Of a stretch of 6,559 bases of DNA, positions 6,173 to 6,559 are shown piece by piece. The DNA lies in the NCBI GenBank assembly GCA_029573365.1, contig JAKQGD010000377.1, positions 1 through 6,559 on the forward strand, in the 5' to 3' direction. This DNA is from Bacteroidota bacterium. Lineage in GTDB: Bacteria; Bacteroidota; Bacteroidia; Chitinophagales; Saprospiraceae. A program made the position numbers and the translations under genes. The notes beneath the pieces are model-generated. The model ran no database searches. It was not told the origin of the DNA and saw only the letters and a list, made by a program, of their open reading frames with translations. Within the stretch, counting starts at the first letter, position 1. The number at the start of each line of letters is the position of its first letter.

Positions 6173-6559
6173 ATGGAACAGGCCTATACCCTTTTGCTAC
6201 AGGAAAGCCGTGACCGGCGAAAACAAACGAACGCTTTCCTCATCTCCCTCAAAAAGTCTGCTGGAAAAGAGCTGTTGCCCATACTCAGAGAGGCACATAC
6301 TAAAGCATTCAGTGAGGTCAGTTGCCTGGCTTGTGCCAATTGCTGCAAGACGAGCCCGCCCCTGGTTACAGCTGAGGACATTTCCAGAATTTCCAGACAT
6401 TTGGGCTTGACCCAAAAGGAGTTTTCCGCACGTTATGTTTTAAAAGATGTCAATGGCGAATTATCATTTGCCACCGTACCTTGTCGTTTTTTGGCCGATG
6501 ACAACTACTGCACCATCTACGAAGTACGGCCGCAGTCGTGCCGCAGGTATCCGCACACT
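6173..6559 (+). CDS. YkgJ-family cysteine-cluster protein, N-terminal part (3' truncated)
   Basis: An ATG at 6173 opens a frame that runs to the window edge without a stop, giving 129 codons. After a basic, helical-looking N-terminus the protein shows a cysteine cluster CLACANCC (Cys51, 54, 57, 58), then PCRFLADDNYC (Cys104, Cys113) and IYEVRPQSCRRYP (Cys123, at 115-126). This set and its spacing are characteristic of the YkgJ family (putative zinc- or iron-chelating domain, Pfam UPF0153/CxxCxxCC type). The metal and the biochemical role are not established for the family. It lies 15 nt after the membrane hydrolase gene on the same strand and is probably part of that transcript. The overlapping frame at 5949-6410 is a shadow: it covers the end of the hydrolase and lacks any family signature. 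Confidence 0.88.
   Translation, partial: MEQAYTLLLQESRDRRKQTNAFLISLKKSAGKELLPILREAHTKAFSEVSCLACANCCKTSPPLVTAEDISRISRHLGLTQKEFSARYVLKDVNGELSFATVPCRFLADDNYCTIYEVRPQSCRRYPHT

Noticed and set aside
5949..6410. Open frame of 153 codons on the + strand spanning the hydrolase end and the next gene
   Set aside because: It overlaps two better-supported genes in other frames and is Ser/Pro/Arg-rich without motifs.

Overview
The window reads as core-genome DNA from a member of the Bacteroidota. Three things point there: the acpP, fabF, rnc gene order, the sequence style of the FabF and RNase III proteins, and a TTTG / TAnnTTTG-type promoter ahead of acpP with almost no Shine-Dalgarno signals. A Saprospiria-like lineage is possible, but that is an impression from protein style and was not tested. 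Base composition is moderate and even, and every gene lies on the + strand. I see no insertion sequence, integrase, CRISPR array, tRNA or rRNA.

Layout. Bases 1-1079 hold the C-terminal part of a molybdopterin oxidoreductase that resembles a formate dehydrogenase alpha subunit; its start lies outside the window. After 30 nt comes anmK (1110-2297), a kinase that recycles anhydro-N-acetylmuramic acid from peptidoglycan. A short spacer carries a plausible promoter for acpP (2401-2637), the acyl carrier protein, which ends at a strong intrinsic terminator (2662-2700). A spacer of about 270 nt with no convincing gene follows. Next is a tight run: fabF (2971-4218), rnc (4221-4952, TTG start), a multi-pass membrane protein of the YdjM/DUF457 putative metal-dependent hydrolase family (4955-6157), and the N-terminal 129 codons of a YkgJ-type cysteine-cluster protein (6173 to the window edge). 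Gaps in this run are 2, 2 and 15 nt, so it is probably one transcript.

How the genes work together. AcpP carries the growing acyl chain that FabF elongates, so these two form the fatty acid synthesis core. The terminator between them suggests AcpP is made from its own short, probably abundant transcript, while FabF is co-expressed with RNase III and two poorly characterised proteins. AnmK and the formate-dehydrogenase-like gene have no evident link to this pathway.

I did not find a clearly novel system. The points most worth a second look are the Asn in place of a metal-binding Asp in RNase III, the terminator and spacer that split acpP from fabF, and the two uncharacterised proteins at the end of the fabF-rnc run.
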